From the IMG/VR virus record IMGVR_UViG_3300044731_000589, positions 1 to 24,638 of that record: 24,638 bases of DNA, one strand, 5' to 3'. The position numbers and the translations under genes are program-made. Every line of letters begins with the position of its first letter. Positions within the stretch are counted from its first letter, which is position 1. The notes beneath the pieces were generated by a model, which worked only from the letters and a program-made list of their open reading frames with translations, ran no database searches and was not told where the DNA came from. This stretch comes from a virus. Positions 16,030 through 23,014 of this stretch are shown here, one piece after another.

Positions 16030-16700
16030 AAAAAAGCAACCTTTAGGCAATTTTCTAAGTTCCAAGACATAAACATCTCCTCCCTTTTGAGCAGTTTGTC
16101 GCTGTACATTTCGCCCTCCTTCCGTACCAATACGCACATAATTTTAGCCAGTGCGCCCCAGTTGCCATTATCCAGAGCTTTGAGATTAGCTTCGAACTGC
16201 GATGCCTCTGCAAACTCAATTAACGTGCTTTTTTCCATATATCGCATAGGTAAATACCAAAGCTCACCATCTACCATTAAGACATTAGTATATTCTGGCT
16301 CCTCATATTTATTCATTATTCGAATAATAGTCGAGTAAAGGTACTCCAATTGCCCAACGTTCATACCCTCTCCGTGCTTACCGCCTCCGAGTATTACTTC
16401 CTCCGATATACCCACCGCAAAGTGAGCAACCACCCTCGCAAAGTACGGATAGACCTTTCTGTACATCACAACATCGTCGCAAGCGTGGACCGCCTCGTCA
16501 AATTCCTTCCAAGCTTTCTCTTTTTCCTGCTCAGTCTCAGCGCTATTTCTCGCAATTGATGCCGCCTCAATACGTTTGAACTCTGCAGGCATTGTAGGCT
16601 CGACAAAGGTCATAAAGTCGATATACTGCTTTAAGGTTATGTCCGCAAGTTCGGAAGGGAAAGTGAAAGATCCGCCTTTCGATATGCTTATATTATACAT
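15936..16700 (-). CDS. Tail-assembly chaperone-like protein (zero-frame product), 254 aa
   Basis: ATG at 16700, overlapping the upstream stop by 8 bases. It starts MYNISISKGGSFTFPSELAD then ITLKQYIDFMTF, a short strand region leading into helices, and is helical to the end (about residues 55-250). Phage tail-assembly chaperones share this style: an N-terminal strand element, a helical body and a slippery site near the 3' end. Here the site is the T run at codons 222-225 (VAFFLL). The chaperone would coat the tape measure during tail assembly. The gene lies about 5.5 kb upstream of the tape measure, farther than usual, which weakens the identification. Confidence 0.65.
   Translation of the reverse strand: MYNISISKGGSFTFPSELADITLKQYIDFMTFVEPTMPAEFKRIEAASIARNSAETEQEKEKAWKEFDEAVHACDDVVMYRKVYPYFARVVAHFAVGISEEVILGGGKHGEGMNVGQLEYLYSTIIRIMNKYEEPEYTNVLMVDGELWYLPMRYMEKSTLIEFAEASQFEANLKALDNGNWGALAKIMCVLVRKEGEMYSDKLLKREEMFMSWNLENCLKVAFFLLKRSEISQQNMQIYMAAQDLMREKQASKN
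16027..16035 (-). promoter_or_regulatory. Nine-T slippery site for -1 frameshifting
   Basis: On the minus strand the zero frame reads GCT TTT TTT TTG, so T-TTT-TTT forms a perfect X-XXY-YYZ heptamer. Slipping back one base joins the 254-residue frame to the ATG-less downstream frame. I saw no convincing downstream pseudoknot. Confidence 0.6.
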
Positions 16701-17019
16701 TCTTTTTGCGTCCTTTTTTTGGTATTAAATCGCCGTCTGTTTCATCTATTGCCAGCAAGTTTGTCGGCTCTTCCATCTCCTCTCTTTTCTTTGCCGCCTC
16801 CATTAGTCCGATAGGTTTTGGCTTTGGTTTCGCCTGCTCATTTAATACGGTTGTAGGCTTAACCTCTTTTTTAAATTTGCTGTCCCTTACCTTTTGACCG
16901 TGATTTTGTTTAAGGTAGTTAGCCGTTTGATTAAATAGCGCCTTTGTTGTAAAATCGTGGCTGTAAGCGTTTAAGATCGCCATCCATTGCGCTCCGATCT
17001 GGAGTTCCTCATTTGTCAT
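16693..17019 (-). CDS. Unknown protein upstream of the chaperone-like gene, 108 aa
   Basis: ATG at 17019. The N-terminal half is helical (ELQIGAQWMAILNAYSHDF, LFNQTANYLKQNHGQKV); the second half is Lys/Pro/Glu rich and looks disordered (KPKPKPIGLMEAAKKREEME) with a basic end KKGRKKNV. Such tails are common in scaffold-like or nucleic-acid-associated small phage proteins. It overlaps the next ATG by 8 bases. No family recognised. Confidence 0.65.
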   Translation of the reverse strand: MTNEELQIGAQWMAILNAYSHDFTTKALFNQTANYLKQNHGQKVRDSKFKKEVKPTTVLNEQAKPKPKPIGLMEAAKKREEMEEPTNLLAIDETDGDLIPKKGRKKNV

Positions 17020-17040
17020 AATAATTGAATTTTGGAGTTA

Positions 17041-17376
17041 TTAAAATGGCAGGTCTTTTTCCTCTGCCTCGTTATTGCTTTGAGTGTTTGCTTTGGCACC
17101 AGTCAAGACCTTGACCATATAAGCCTTAATCATTGTTTTTTTGTCCTCAGTATAATTTATTTCGCCCTCTACGTAAACTGTCTCGCCCTTTTTAGCTTCG
17201 AGCTTCCACCACGCTAAGACAGCGTGCCAGTATGTTTGCTCCACCCATTTTTTATTATTGTCATAATATCCCGACGTTGTAGCCAAATTTAATTTTGTGA
17301 AGGGCTTGCCGTTTTTGGCTTCCTTTGTTTCGGTGTCTGAGCCTAAGCGCCCGACTAATGTAACTTTGTTGATCAT
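17041..17376 (-). CDS. ssb: Single-stranded DNA-binding protein, 111 aa
   Basis: ATG at 17376. It begins INKVTLVGRLGSDTETKEAK, the first OB-fold strands of bacterial-type SSB, then FTKLNLATTSGYYD, EQTYWHAVLAWWKLE and GETVYVEGEINY, all in the family order. After a short Gln/Asn linker it ends EEKDLPF, matching the acidic DDIPF tail that recruits partner proteins. It coats single-stranded DNA during replication, recombination or repair. At 111 residues it is shorter than host SSB (usually 140-180), as in phage versions. Its place between large terminase and tail genes is unusual for a replication gene and suggests late co-expression. Confidence 0.95.
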   Translation of the reverse strand: MINKVTLVGRLGSDTETKEAKNGKPFTKLNLATTSGYYDNNKKWVEQTYWHAVLAWWKLEAKKGETVYVEGEINYTEDKKTMIKAYMVKVLTGAKANTQSNNEAEEKDLPF

Positions 17377-17383
17377 AATTTTT

Positions 17384-18814
17384 TTATCCGTATGCTAAAA
17401 TGTTTCCATTTTGATTGTCTACTAAGTACCTAACAGCATATCGCAAAGCGTCCAGAGCGTGGTCGTGTATTTGGAAAGGCTCGTTTGTCGGATTGCCGTC
17501 TTTATCCTCCTTAAATCTATACTGTCCAATCTCAAAGATAACATTTTTTGCTGAATTTACAATATAAATATCATATTCGAGTACTTTTAATATGCCATAA
17601 TAGACGGAATTTGAGCCCTTTGCGGTCGGTTTTACATTAAAATACTGCCTTAGATCTTGTATTATTTCAGGTCGTGCGCTGTCTGCAATGACAACCGAAC
17701 CCCTCGATAATTTTAGCCAGTGCATTTCCTGAGCTAATTGTCCAGATGTTAATCCAGTTTTATAAATTGCTTCATTTACATAGAGCCTTTTATTTACTTT
17801 GTCTATCTTGACGTGTACCATTGCAGTCGGTTCGTTATATCCAAAGTCCAGACCATAGGCATCGAGCCCCTTAATAGCATCAAATTCAGTTTGAGTAATA
17901 GTTTTAAAGCGTGGATAAACTAAGCCGCCCTCAAAAGGTTTCGGATCTTGCTGGTAAAGAGCGTGGAAAGCTCTGGGGTTCGCTGACTTAATCTCGTTTA
18001 ATCTGTTTATTGAGTGCTTTTCCTCCCATAGCGCCTCGCCAATCTCTCTCGGATCTTGCTCGCTTAATTCGCCCTCAGCTATTGCAGGGAGCGACAATAC
18101 TGTCCACTCGTTATTATTGTTCAAAGTCTTTAAAATTCGCCCGCTTAGATCGTCTAAATTCCACCTTGTTTGAGTTACTATTATTTGGCTGTCATTATGC
18201 AAGCGAGTTAAAAAAACCTGAGTAAACCAATCCCATACCCTCGCCCGATATGTTTGGCTTTCCGCTTCCAAAGCGTCCTTTATAGGGTCATCAATTATGC
18301 CAATATCCGCAGGTGTTCCAGTTAGTGAGCCACCGACCCCGACAGACTTATAAAAACCTTTGTGCCCGACAATTTCAAATATATCTGAGTTCCTTAAATA
18401 GCTTCCTATTGCAGCCGTGCGAATATTGCTTCCATTCAATTGCGTATCTGGAAAAATATCTCCGTACTCGTCCGAGTCAATTATCCTTTGTACGTCTCTG
18501 TTAAAGCTCGTAGCAAGTGATGCCGAATAAGAGCAACCGATAACCTTTAATTTTGGATTTGTGCCAAGTAAAAAGGCAGGTAATCGCCTTGATGTCAATT
18601 CACTTTTTCCGTGCTGAGGTGGCATAAAAACCATTAGCTTTTTGATTTTCCCCTCTGCAAATTTCTGTATGTATTCAATCAATAAATCGTGATGCCAGTT
18701 AAATTGGTAATCGCTTTTTGTGTATTCAACAAACTCCCTAAAGTCATATTTTGCTATATGCTTACTTATCTCTTTCGAGCTTAAGGGCAATTTCTTTAAG
18801 TTGTTTGAGCTCAT
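17384..18814 (-). CDS. terL: Terminase large subunit, 476 aa
   Basis: ATG at 18814, overlapping the small terminase by 53 bases. The ATPase half has Walker A MPPQHGKSE (Gly69-Lys70-Ser71), Walker B IGIIDDP (Asp175-Asp176) and the coupling motif TQTRW (214-218). The nuclease half has the acidic residues of the RNase H-like fold: Asp323 in GLDFGYNEP, Asp378 in VVIADSARPE, and Asp451/Asp455 in DHALDALRYAV. The enzyme pumps DNA into the prohead through the portal and cuts the concatemer. Length and all motifs are complete. Confidence 0.97.
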   Translation of the reverse strand: MSSNNLKKLPLSSKEISKHIAKYDFREFVEYTKSDYQFNWHHDLLIEYIQKFAEGKIKKLMVFMPPQHGKSELTSRRLPAFLLGTNPKLKVIGCSYSASLATSFNRDVQRIIDSDEYGDIFPDTQLNGSNIRTAAIGSYLRNSDIFEIVGHKGFYKSVGVGGSLTGTPADIGIIDDPIKDALEAESQTYRARVWDWFTQVFLTRLHNDSQIIVTQTRWNLDDLSGRILKTLNNNNEWTVLSLPAIAEGELSEQDPREIGEALWEEKHSINRLNEIKSANPRAFHALYQQDPKPFEGGLVYPRFKTITQTEFDAIKGLDAYGLDFGYNEPTAMVHVKIDKVNKRLYVNEAIYKTGLTSGQLAQEMHWLKLSRGSVVIADSARPEIIQDLRQYFNVKPTAKGSNSVYYGILKVLEYDIYIVNSAKNVIFEIGQYRFKEDKDGNPTNEPFQIHDHALDALRYAVRYLVDNQNGNILAYG

Positions 18815-19127
18815 CCAAGTTTAATTTTGTTAGGTCATTATTAACCACCTCGATCGGAGCACCTTCCGCCCCAGTTATCTCAGTCCGTTGTGTTGCTTTG
18901 CCAAAGGTGTAACTCAAAAGCATATCGACCGCTTTTAAATCGCCTTTGAGCGCCTTATTGACCACTACCGACATAAGACCGTCAATTAACTGCGTTCCGT
19001 TCTTTTCCTGACTGAGCAGGTCTTGAAGTACGACTTTAATATCTCGAAGCGATCCTTTTTTCCTGCCTGCAGGATTTCCGCTTTGACCCTTTTTGAATTT
19101 TGTGTGCTCTGGTGGTACTCCTTTCAT
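18762..19127 (-). CDS. Terminase small subunit candidate (DUF5681-type), 121 aa
   Basis: ATG at 19127. The N-terminus TKFKKGQSGNPAGRKKGS is the DUF5681 signature, a basic motif frequent in small phage proteins encoded immediately before large terminase. The centre (LRDIKVVLQDLLSQE, LMSVVVNKALKGDLKAVDML) is helical, and the C-terminal helix LTKLNLDELKQLKEIALKLE could serve oligomerisation or contact with the large subunit. Small terminases recognise the packaging site and stimulate the ATPase. Placement and overlap with terL strongly support this role. Confidence 0.82.
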   Translation of the reverse strand: MKGVPPEHTKFKKGQSGNPAGRKKGSLRDIKVVLQDLLSQEKNGTQLIDGLMSVVVNKALKGDLKAVDMLLSYTFGKATQRTEITGAEGAPIEVVNNDLTKLNLDELKQLKEIALKLERDK

Positions 19128-19138
19128 TTTTCCCTGCT

Positions 19139-19531
19139 TTATCCCTGCAAATTTGAATTAAATACTTTTTCTCTGTCGATAATAACTTGAAGCATATTTT
19201 TTAAAATACACTCTACAACCCTTCTATCATTTTTAATATCTACTAAAATATCGCAGCTATGTAAATCAATTGCATCCATATAAAAAATGTCGCTGTCATT
19301 ATCTTGACTTTCAAATTTATTCCTATCAATATATTTTTTGTCAATAGCAAAAACAAAGCATCCGTGAAGATTAGCTCTGTCAAAAGAGTTCGTCAAATAT
19401 ATTCCATTGCAATCATTGTATTCAACACAAAGCTTTTTGCTTTCGAGGATTAAATCAAATCCGTAAAGGTCTGTTCCGTGATAAAAATAATTATCATTTT
19501 GAAATTTTCGACTATCTGTAATCAATTGCAT
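19139..19531 (-). CDS. ADP-ribosyltransferase-like protein, 130 aa
   Basis: ATG at 19531. The segment YFYHGTDLYGFDLILESKKL followed about ten residues later by NGIYLTNSFDRANLHG follows the order of H-Y type ADP-ribosyltransferase folds: strand with His-Gly-Thr, helix, then a Tyr in a strand and a helix with Asn/Ala. Later strands (CFVFAIDKKYI, FYMDAIDLH) fit the fold core, and Glu/Asp candidates near the C-terminus could complete the triad, but I cannot fix the third residue. Such enzymes modify host or phage proteins or nucleic acids; DUF3990-type small proteins are the closest style I recall. The gene is AT-rich, sits between packaging genes and looks like an inserted accessory gene. Confidence 0.5.
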   Translation of the reverse strand: MQLITDSRKFQNDNYFYHGTDLYGFDLILESKKLCVEYNDCNGIYLTNSFDRANLHGCFVFAIDKKYIDRNKFESQDNDSDIFYMDAIDLHSCDILVDIKNDRRVVECILKNMLQVIIDREKVFNSNLQG

Positions 19532-19542
19532 ATAATAATATT

Positions 19543-19728
19543 TTAATTTTGGCTTTCTAATTTCTTAATCATTGTGGTTATTGTTTCCATCCGCCCCTGA
19601 ATTTTGTCGAGCTTATCCTCGATTAGATCGTCCGACGGATTAGTCAAAACAAACCAGCTGAGCATCTCGCTGCAGCCTCGCAAATATTCGTACTCCCTGC
19701 GGAGCCTTGTCCTATCGTTCCGTGTCAT
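19543..19728 (-). CDS. Small coiled-coil protein, 61 aa
   Basis: ATG at 19728, overlapping the upstream stop by 4 bases. Arg-rich start (MTRNDRTRLRREYEYLRG), a hydrophobic patch EMLSWFVLTNP, then a heptad-like helix LIEDKLDKIQGRMETITTMI. This suits a small coiled-coil accessory protein or a scaffold-like factor. No family recognised. Confidence 0.65.
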   Translation of the reverse strand: MTRNDRTRLRREYEYLRGCSEMLSWFVLTNPSDDLIEDKLDKIQGRMETITTMIKKLESQN

Positions 19729-20189
19729 CCCTCTATTTGTTTAACTTTCCTAATTGCCCAGTCCACACCCTCAGTTCCGCCCCAGCAGTCCCAAACTATT
19801 GTTCCGCACCCCTCCTCATAACTCTTCCCCGCAAACCTCCTAAACCTTTGAAACGCTGCCATTCTTTTGATTGTGTCGAAGCTTATCGGTTCTCTATTTG
19901 CTAACTGATTAGCTCGAGCCCATCCTACTGGAGTTCCGCATCCTCTCGGGTTGCCTGTTTCATCCCTCCACTTTAAAGCCCTCTTTGCGTTTGTTGTCGC
20001 TGCCTGTGGATAATCTGTGAAAGTTTCCTGAGCTAAAATATTCTTTTGCGCTTGCTTTTCGTATGTGACGAGACAAACTGCATACCGTTGTTTCTGGTCT
20101 GGGTAGTCTGTATTCATATTTTCGTCCGACATACAGCGGTCAATAAATTTGTCGACGTCTTCTGTTGGTCTGGGTGTGGGTATTGGCAT
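19725..20189 (-). CDS. Widespread phage protein of unknown function, 154 aa
   Basis: ATG at 20189. Two recognisable modules: residues 1-45, MPIPTPRPTEDVDKFIDRCM with DYPDQKQRYAVC, seen as an N-terminal extension in many phage head proteins; and residues 58-154, with YPQAATTNAKRALKWRDETG, CGTPVGWARANQLANRE, ISFDTIKRMAAFQRF and WDCWGGTEGVDWA. The second module also recurs in phage head or packaging genes. Conserved Cys and Trp residues suggest a compact fold. Function is not known to me; a role near packaging is inferred from its neighbours. A possible hairpin lies upstream at 20222-20238. Confidence 0.75.
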   Translation of the reverse strand: MPIPTPRPTEDVDKFIDRCMSDENMNTDYPDQKQRYAVCLVTYEKQAQKNILAQETFTDYPQAATTNAKRALKWRDETGNPRGCGTPVGWARANQLANREPISFDTIKRMAAFQRFRRFAGKSYEEGCGTIVWDCWGGTEGVDWAIRKVKQIEG

Positions 20190-20221
20190 AGTTATTTTTT
20201 ATCTTTTTGTCTTTGCTATAA

Positions 20222-20238
20222 ATCCAAGAAAACTTGGT
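20222..20238 (-). terminator. Weak hairpin between methyltransferase and the next gene
   Basis: The minus strand has CCAAG-TTTT-CTTGG with flanking A and T bases, a 5-bp perfect stem just after the methyltransferase stop and followed by ATTTATAG. It may be a weak terminator or processing site; the T tract is short. Confidence 0.3.
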
Positions 20239-20239
20239 T

Positions 20240-21406
20240 TTATATTATTTGTCCGTTTCGTTTAATTGTTAAAGTAGGGTCGAGCTTTTTCATTCTGTCG
20301 ATAATTACTTGGCAGTATTTGGGTTCTAACTCCATACCGTAACATTTACGTTTAAGTTGGTGAGCTGCTACCATTGTCGAACCTGAGCCGAGAAATCCAT
20401 CATATATAATATTGCATTCATAATTTTCTAATATTTTAATATTTAAACCAACTGGCTTTTGGGTAGGGTGTACTCTTTTATGTAATTCCAATTCTCTACT
20501 TCCTTCCCTACTTAAACCGTTCCATAAATATTCGTAAAGTCTTGATGCTTTATTAAATGAAGTCCAAGCCATTTCAAAATCTGCAAAATTGCCAGTATTT
20601 TTTTTGTACCATACAATCCATCCCATTGATGGGGGTAAAAAATCAGTAAAATAATTACCTCCAAAAATAATATAGTTTTCAAAACCTAATGAAATACAAG
20701 TATTATAAAAATTCCTTGCTGTATCTGTTGTGTCATCCCCTATAATTTCAGAAAATCCCTTAGTACTATTTACAACTTTACCAGATTTACCTCCAAATTT
20801 TAATGCGCCCCCGCCACCGACACTTGTATTATTTACAACTTTTATCCCATAAGGAGGGTCAGTAAATACCATATCCGCCTTTTGCCCATTCATCAACTTT
20901 GCAACCGCATCGCTGTCGGTACTATCACCACAAAGCAACCTATGTTCGCCAATCTCGAATAAATCCCCAATGACTATGTCAGTTTCGATGCCTCCGTCTG
21001 GTACTTCGTAATCGTCCTCCTCCGCTTCGAGTATTTGCTCCTCAGCTTCAAAATTTGGCACTTCCAGACCCCACTCTTCCAATTCCACAGCGTCCCACTC
21101 ATTCGCAAGCATATCCCAGTCCCACTCGCCAGTATTTGCATTCAAACGTATATTAAGCTCCTTCTCGTCCTCCTCGCTAAGGTCAACAATTACGCACTCA
21201 ATCTCCTTATACCCCAATTTTTTTAACTCCCTGACCCTAAAGTGACCGCCTACAATATACCCCGTTTGCTTATTGAAGATTATCGGCTCAACAACTCCAA
21301 ACTTTTCGAGGCTCGCTTTCAGGTGCTTTTCCTGCTTTGCCGTGCTTTGTCTGGGATTGTATGGAGCTGGCGTTAATTCAGATAATTTCTTTTTCTCTAT
21401 TATCAT
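20240..21406 (-). CDS. ParB-like domain fused to DNA methyltransferase, 388 aa
   Basis: ATG at 21406, overlapping the upstream stop by 4 bases. Residues 5-90 are a ParB/Srx-type domain with YNPR (16-19) and the core GYIVGGHFRVRELKKLGY. Residues 140-388 are an amino-methyltransferase of permuted beta class: motif IV TDPPYG (Asp183-Pro-Pro-Tyr186), a recognition region 190-300, HPTQKP (313-318), then motif I DGFLGSGSTMVAAHQLKR and GMELEPKYCQVIIDR. It should methylate adenine N6 or cytosine N4. Such fusions are frequent in phages and protect the genome against host restriction or mark DNA for other steps. All key residues are present. The region encoding residues 195-300 looks more AT-rich than the ends. 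Confidence 0.92.
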   Translation of the reverse strand: MIIEKKKLSELTPAPYNPRQSTAKQEKHLKASLEKFGVVEPIIFNKQTGYIVGGHFRVRELKKLGYKEIECVIVDLSEEDEKELNIRLNANTGEWDWDMLANEWDAVELEEWGLEVPNFEAEEQILEAEEDDYEVPDGGIETDIVIGDLFEIGEHRLLCGDSTDSDAVAKLMNGQKADMVFTDPPYGIKVVNNTSVGGGGALKFGGKSGKVVNSTKGFSEIIGDDTTDTARNFYNTCISLGFENYIIFGGNYFTDFLPPSMGWIVWYKKNTGNFADFEMAWTSFNKASRLYEYLWNGLSREGSRELELHKRVHPTQKPVGLNIKILENYECNIIYDGFLGSGSTMVAAHQLKRKCYGMELEPKYCQVIIDRMKKLDPTLTIKRNGQII

Positions 21407-22029
21407 AACTCAATCAAAGTAAAATTTATCAATTGATTAGCGGAAAAAATCTTTATTGCCTCGAACCAACGTGCATCGGGTACCACCATACAACCAGCTG
21501 ACCAGTTATCGACAAAAGACCCGACTCCGCCCCTATGAAAGTTTATGCCATACCAGCCCTTTGTTTTTACTGTCTTATCGAGCTTTCTGTCTTTGTTCCC
21601 ATCCCGATAAATCTCAATAGCACCCGATTGATAAAAGTAAGGAGCACCCAGCCATAAGGAAGACCACGACCCAGATGTGACAAACTTATGACTTCCGATT
21701 ACTTGCTGCTCGCAGGCAACCGCTGCACCAGTAATGCCGCCAACGGTTAGCGGGTTAAAAATATAAAAATCGCCTGGAGTAGTTGAGCAGGGCAATATCA
21801 TATCGGCAACTCGATTATTAAATCTCACTACATAGTCCGCAAATTTGTTGTCGAAGCTTTGGTCGGTTCTAATCCAGACTAAGTCATTAACTGGCTTTAC
21901 CCAGCCTCTTATGTTCATTTCGGCATCAATCCATTGCTTAGCCCCGCCTAATGTAAGCGGTCCGACTATTCCGTCAATGGCTCCAGTATAATAGCCTCTG
22001 TCTTTTAAAATCTGTTGAAATCCTTTCAC
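21403..22029 (-). CDS. Peptidoglycan-binding, L,D-transpeptidase-like protein, 208 aa
   Basis: The start is GTG at 22029; no upstream ATG exists in this frame, and the frame opens directly in a peptidoglycan-binding repeat (FQQILKDRGYYTGAIDG followed by IVGPLTL, residues 4-27). The C-terminal part shows the L,D-transpeptidase/YkuD-style active site: INFHRGG (His165) and NWSAGC (Ser177-Ala-Gly-Cys180), with a central strand region (SGAIEIYRDGNKDRKLDK). It could cut or rejoin peptide cross-links. The motif lacks the usual His in S-H-G-C, so it may be a hydrolase variant. No signal peptide is seen. Preceded by a TATATTTG promoter box. Confidence 0.72.
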   Translation of the reverse strand: MKGFQQILKDRGYYTGAIDGIVGPLTLGGAKQWIDAEMNIRGWVKPVNDLVWIRTDQSFDNKFADYVVRFNNRVADMILPCSTTPGDFYIFNPLTVGGITGAAVACEQQVIGSHKFVTSGSWSSLWLGAPYFYQSGAIEIYRDGNKDRKLDKTVKTKGWYGINFHRGGVGSFVDNWSAGCMVVPDARWFEAIKIFSANQLINFTLIEL

Positions 22030-22045
22030 AATCTTTTGTAATTTT

Positions 22046-22075
22046 ATACAAATATAAAAGTATTTTGTATTTTTG
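22046..22075. promoter_or_regulatory. Divergent promoters with an inverted repeat
   Basis: The 72-base gap between divergent genes has two TAnnTTTG boxes: TATATTTG on the minus strand (22056-22049) and TATTTTTG on the plus strand (22068-22075). ATACAAATA (22046-22054) and TATTTTGTAT (22061-22070) form an imperfect inverted repeat spanning both, a possible operator. Confidence 0.55.
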
Positions 22076-22101
22076 TGCTATTAACCTAAAAAATATTTAC
22101 T

Positions 22102-22434
22102 ATGTCTTCATTAAAAACCTGCGTCGTTATTTCGGCTGAGCTAATTTCTGAAATTGGCAAAATCCTTCAGGATAAAAAAGTTTTATTCGCTGAGGTTGTC
22201 GGGCTGGTTCCTGAGCTTATGAAATTGCCAAAATTCGTTACTAATATTGACGAGGCTATTGCAGAGCTTAAAGCTGGCATTTCACCTCAATACAGCGAGG
22301 AAATTAAATTGGCAGTGGCTGAAAAGTTAGATCTACCTAATGACAAAGCGGAGCTAATTGTCGAGCAGTGCATTAACTGGCTTATCGTGACTTCTTCCGT
22401 TGTGTTTCAGGTTGTCAAAGTTTCAAAAAAATAG
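22102..22434 (+). CDS. Plus-strand moron-like protein of unknown function, 110 aa
   Basis: ATG at 22102, the only plus-strand gene in the window. It has its own promoter box (22068-22075) and a terminator directly behind it. The product is mainly helical: CVVISAELISEIGKILQDKK, FAEVVGLVPELMKLPKFV, a helix IDEAIAELKAGI, and a second helical half ending in CINWLIVTSSVVFQVVKV, which is hydrophobic enough to be membrane-associated or buried. No signal peptide, no catalytic motif. Independent promoter and terminator with opposite orientation are the features of a moron gene, often expressed from a prophage to change host properties; that is inference. Not recognised. Confidence 0.75.
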   Translation: MSSLKTCVVISAELISEIGKILQDKKVLFAEVVGLVPELMKLPKFVTNIDEAIAELKAGISPQYSEEIKLAVAEKLDLPNDKAELIVEQCINWLIVTSSVVFQVVKVSKK

Positions 22435-22481
22435 TGTTTAAATAGTTTGTTTGTTTGGTCTTTCTAAGTGATTAAAAAGTG

Positions 22482-22512
22482 AAAGCCCCGCAGTGATTGC
22501 AGGGCTTTTTTT
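22482..22512. terminator. Bidirectional intrinsic terminator between convergent genes
   Basis: AAAGCCCCGCA (22482-22492) and TGCAGGGCTTT (22498-22508) form a stem of 10 matched pairs with one C-A mismatch and a 5-base loop; on the plus strand it runs into seven T. On the minus strand the same stem is followed by a T-rich stretch (CACTTTTTAA). It closes both the plus-strand gene and the Gp157 gene. Confidence 0.85.
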
Positions 22513-22527
22513 ATTATACAGTATTTG

Positions 22528-23007
22528 TTATCGAATATTGAGCGAGTAATTTTCTACAATTAAAGCTCCTTGCACTTCCTGACCGCTCTCGAGTGCTTCC
22601 TTAATAGCTGTCTTGTTTGGCTCTGTCTTAATGCGCAAAAATTCAGCTCCTAACAAACTTTCATCCGTGATGCTTACTGACTTACTTTTGCGGCTCGATA
22701 TTGTCACAAAAGCCGTTTTAATTTGACCGTGGGCAACAACTGACTCGAGTAGTCTGTCCGCTAATTTGTCGGCTGAGTTTTCGTATCGTTTAGCCAGATC
22801 CTGCAAGCGCTTTGCTTCCGCCTTAATCATCTCTGACTGCGACTTTAATTGCTTAATGACATAGACATAGCCTTCACCCTTAGTAAGTCGCTCAGACTCG
22901 GTAATTTCGAGTGCTGCTTCGAGTTCTGGAGTCATCTCGCCTCCGTTGTTTTCAATTTGGCTGTAAACTTCATAAAGTTCAGCATCGATGTTAAATAGAT
23001 TTTTCAT
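22528..23007 (-). CDS. Siphovirus Gp157-family protein, 159 aa
   Basis: ATG at 23007. It begins LFNIDAELYEVYSQIENNGG, then a long coiled coil YVIKQLKSQSEMIKAEAKRL with DLAKRYENSADKLADRLLES, then the basic beta end ITSSRK-like segment (VTISSRKSKSVSITDES) and EPNKTAIKEALESGQEVQGA with the final strand VENYSLNIR. This order is that of the Gp157 family (PF05565), found in siphovirus early genes and linked to replication or phage-resistance phenotypes. Directly preceded by the structured leader copy B and by a small promoter-driven gene. Length (159) is typical. Confidence 0.88.
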   Translation of the reverse strand: MKNLFNIDAELYEVYSQIENNGGEMTPELEAALEITESERLTKGEGYVYVIKQLKSQSEMIKAEAKRLQDLAKRYENSADKLADRLLESVVAHGQIKTAFVTISSRKSKSVSITDESLLGAEFLRIKTEPNKTAIKEALESGQEVQGALIVENYSLNIR

Positions 23008-23014
23008 AATAAAT

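Noticed and set aside
22528-23007. Possible scaffold protein
   Set aside because: The coiled coil could suggest it, but the full order of elements and C-terminal strands match the Gp157 family.
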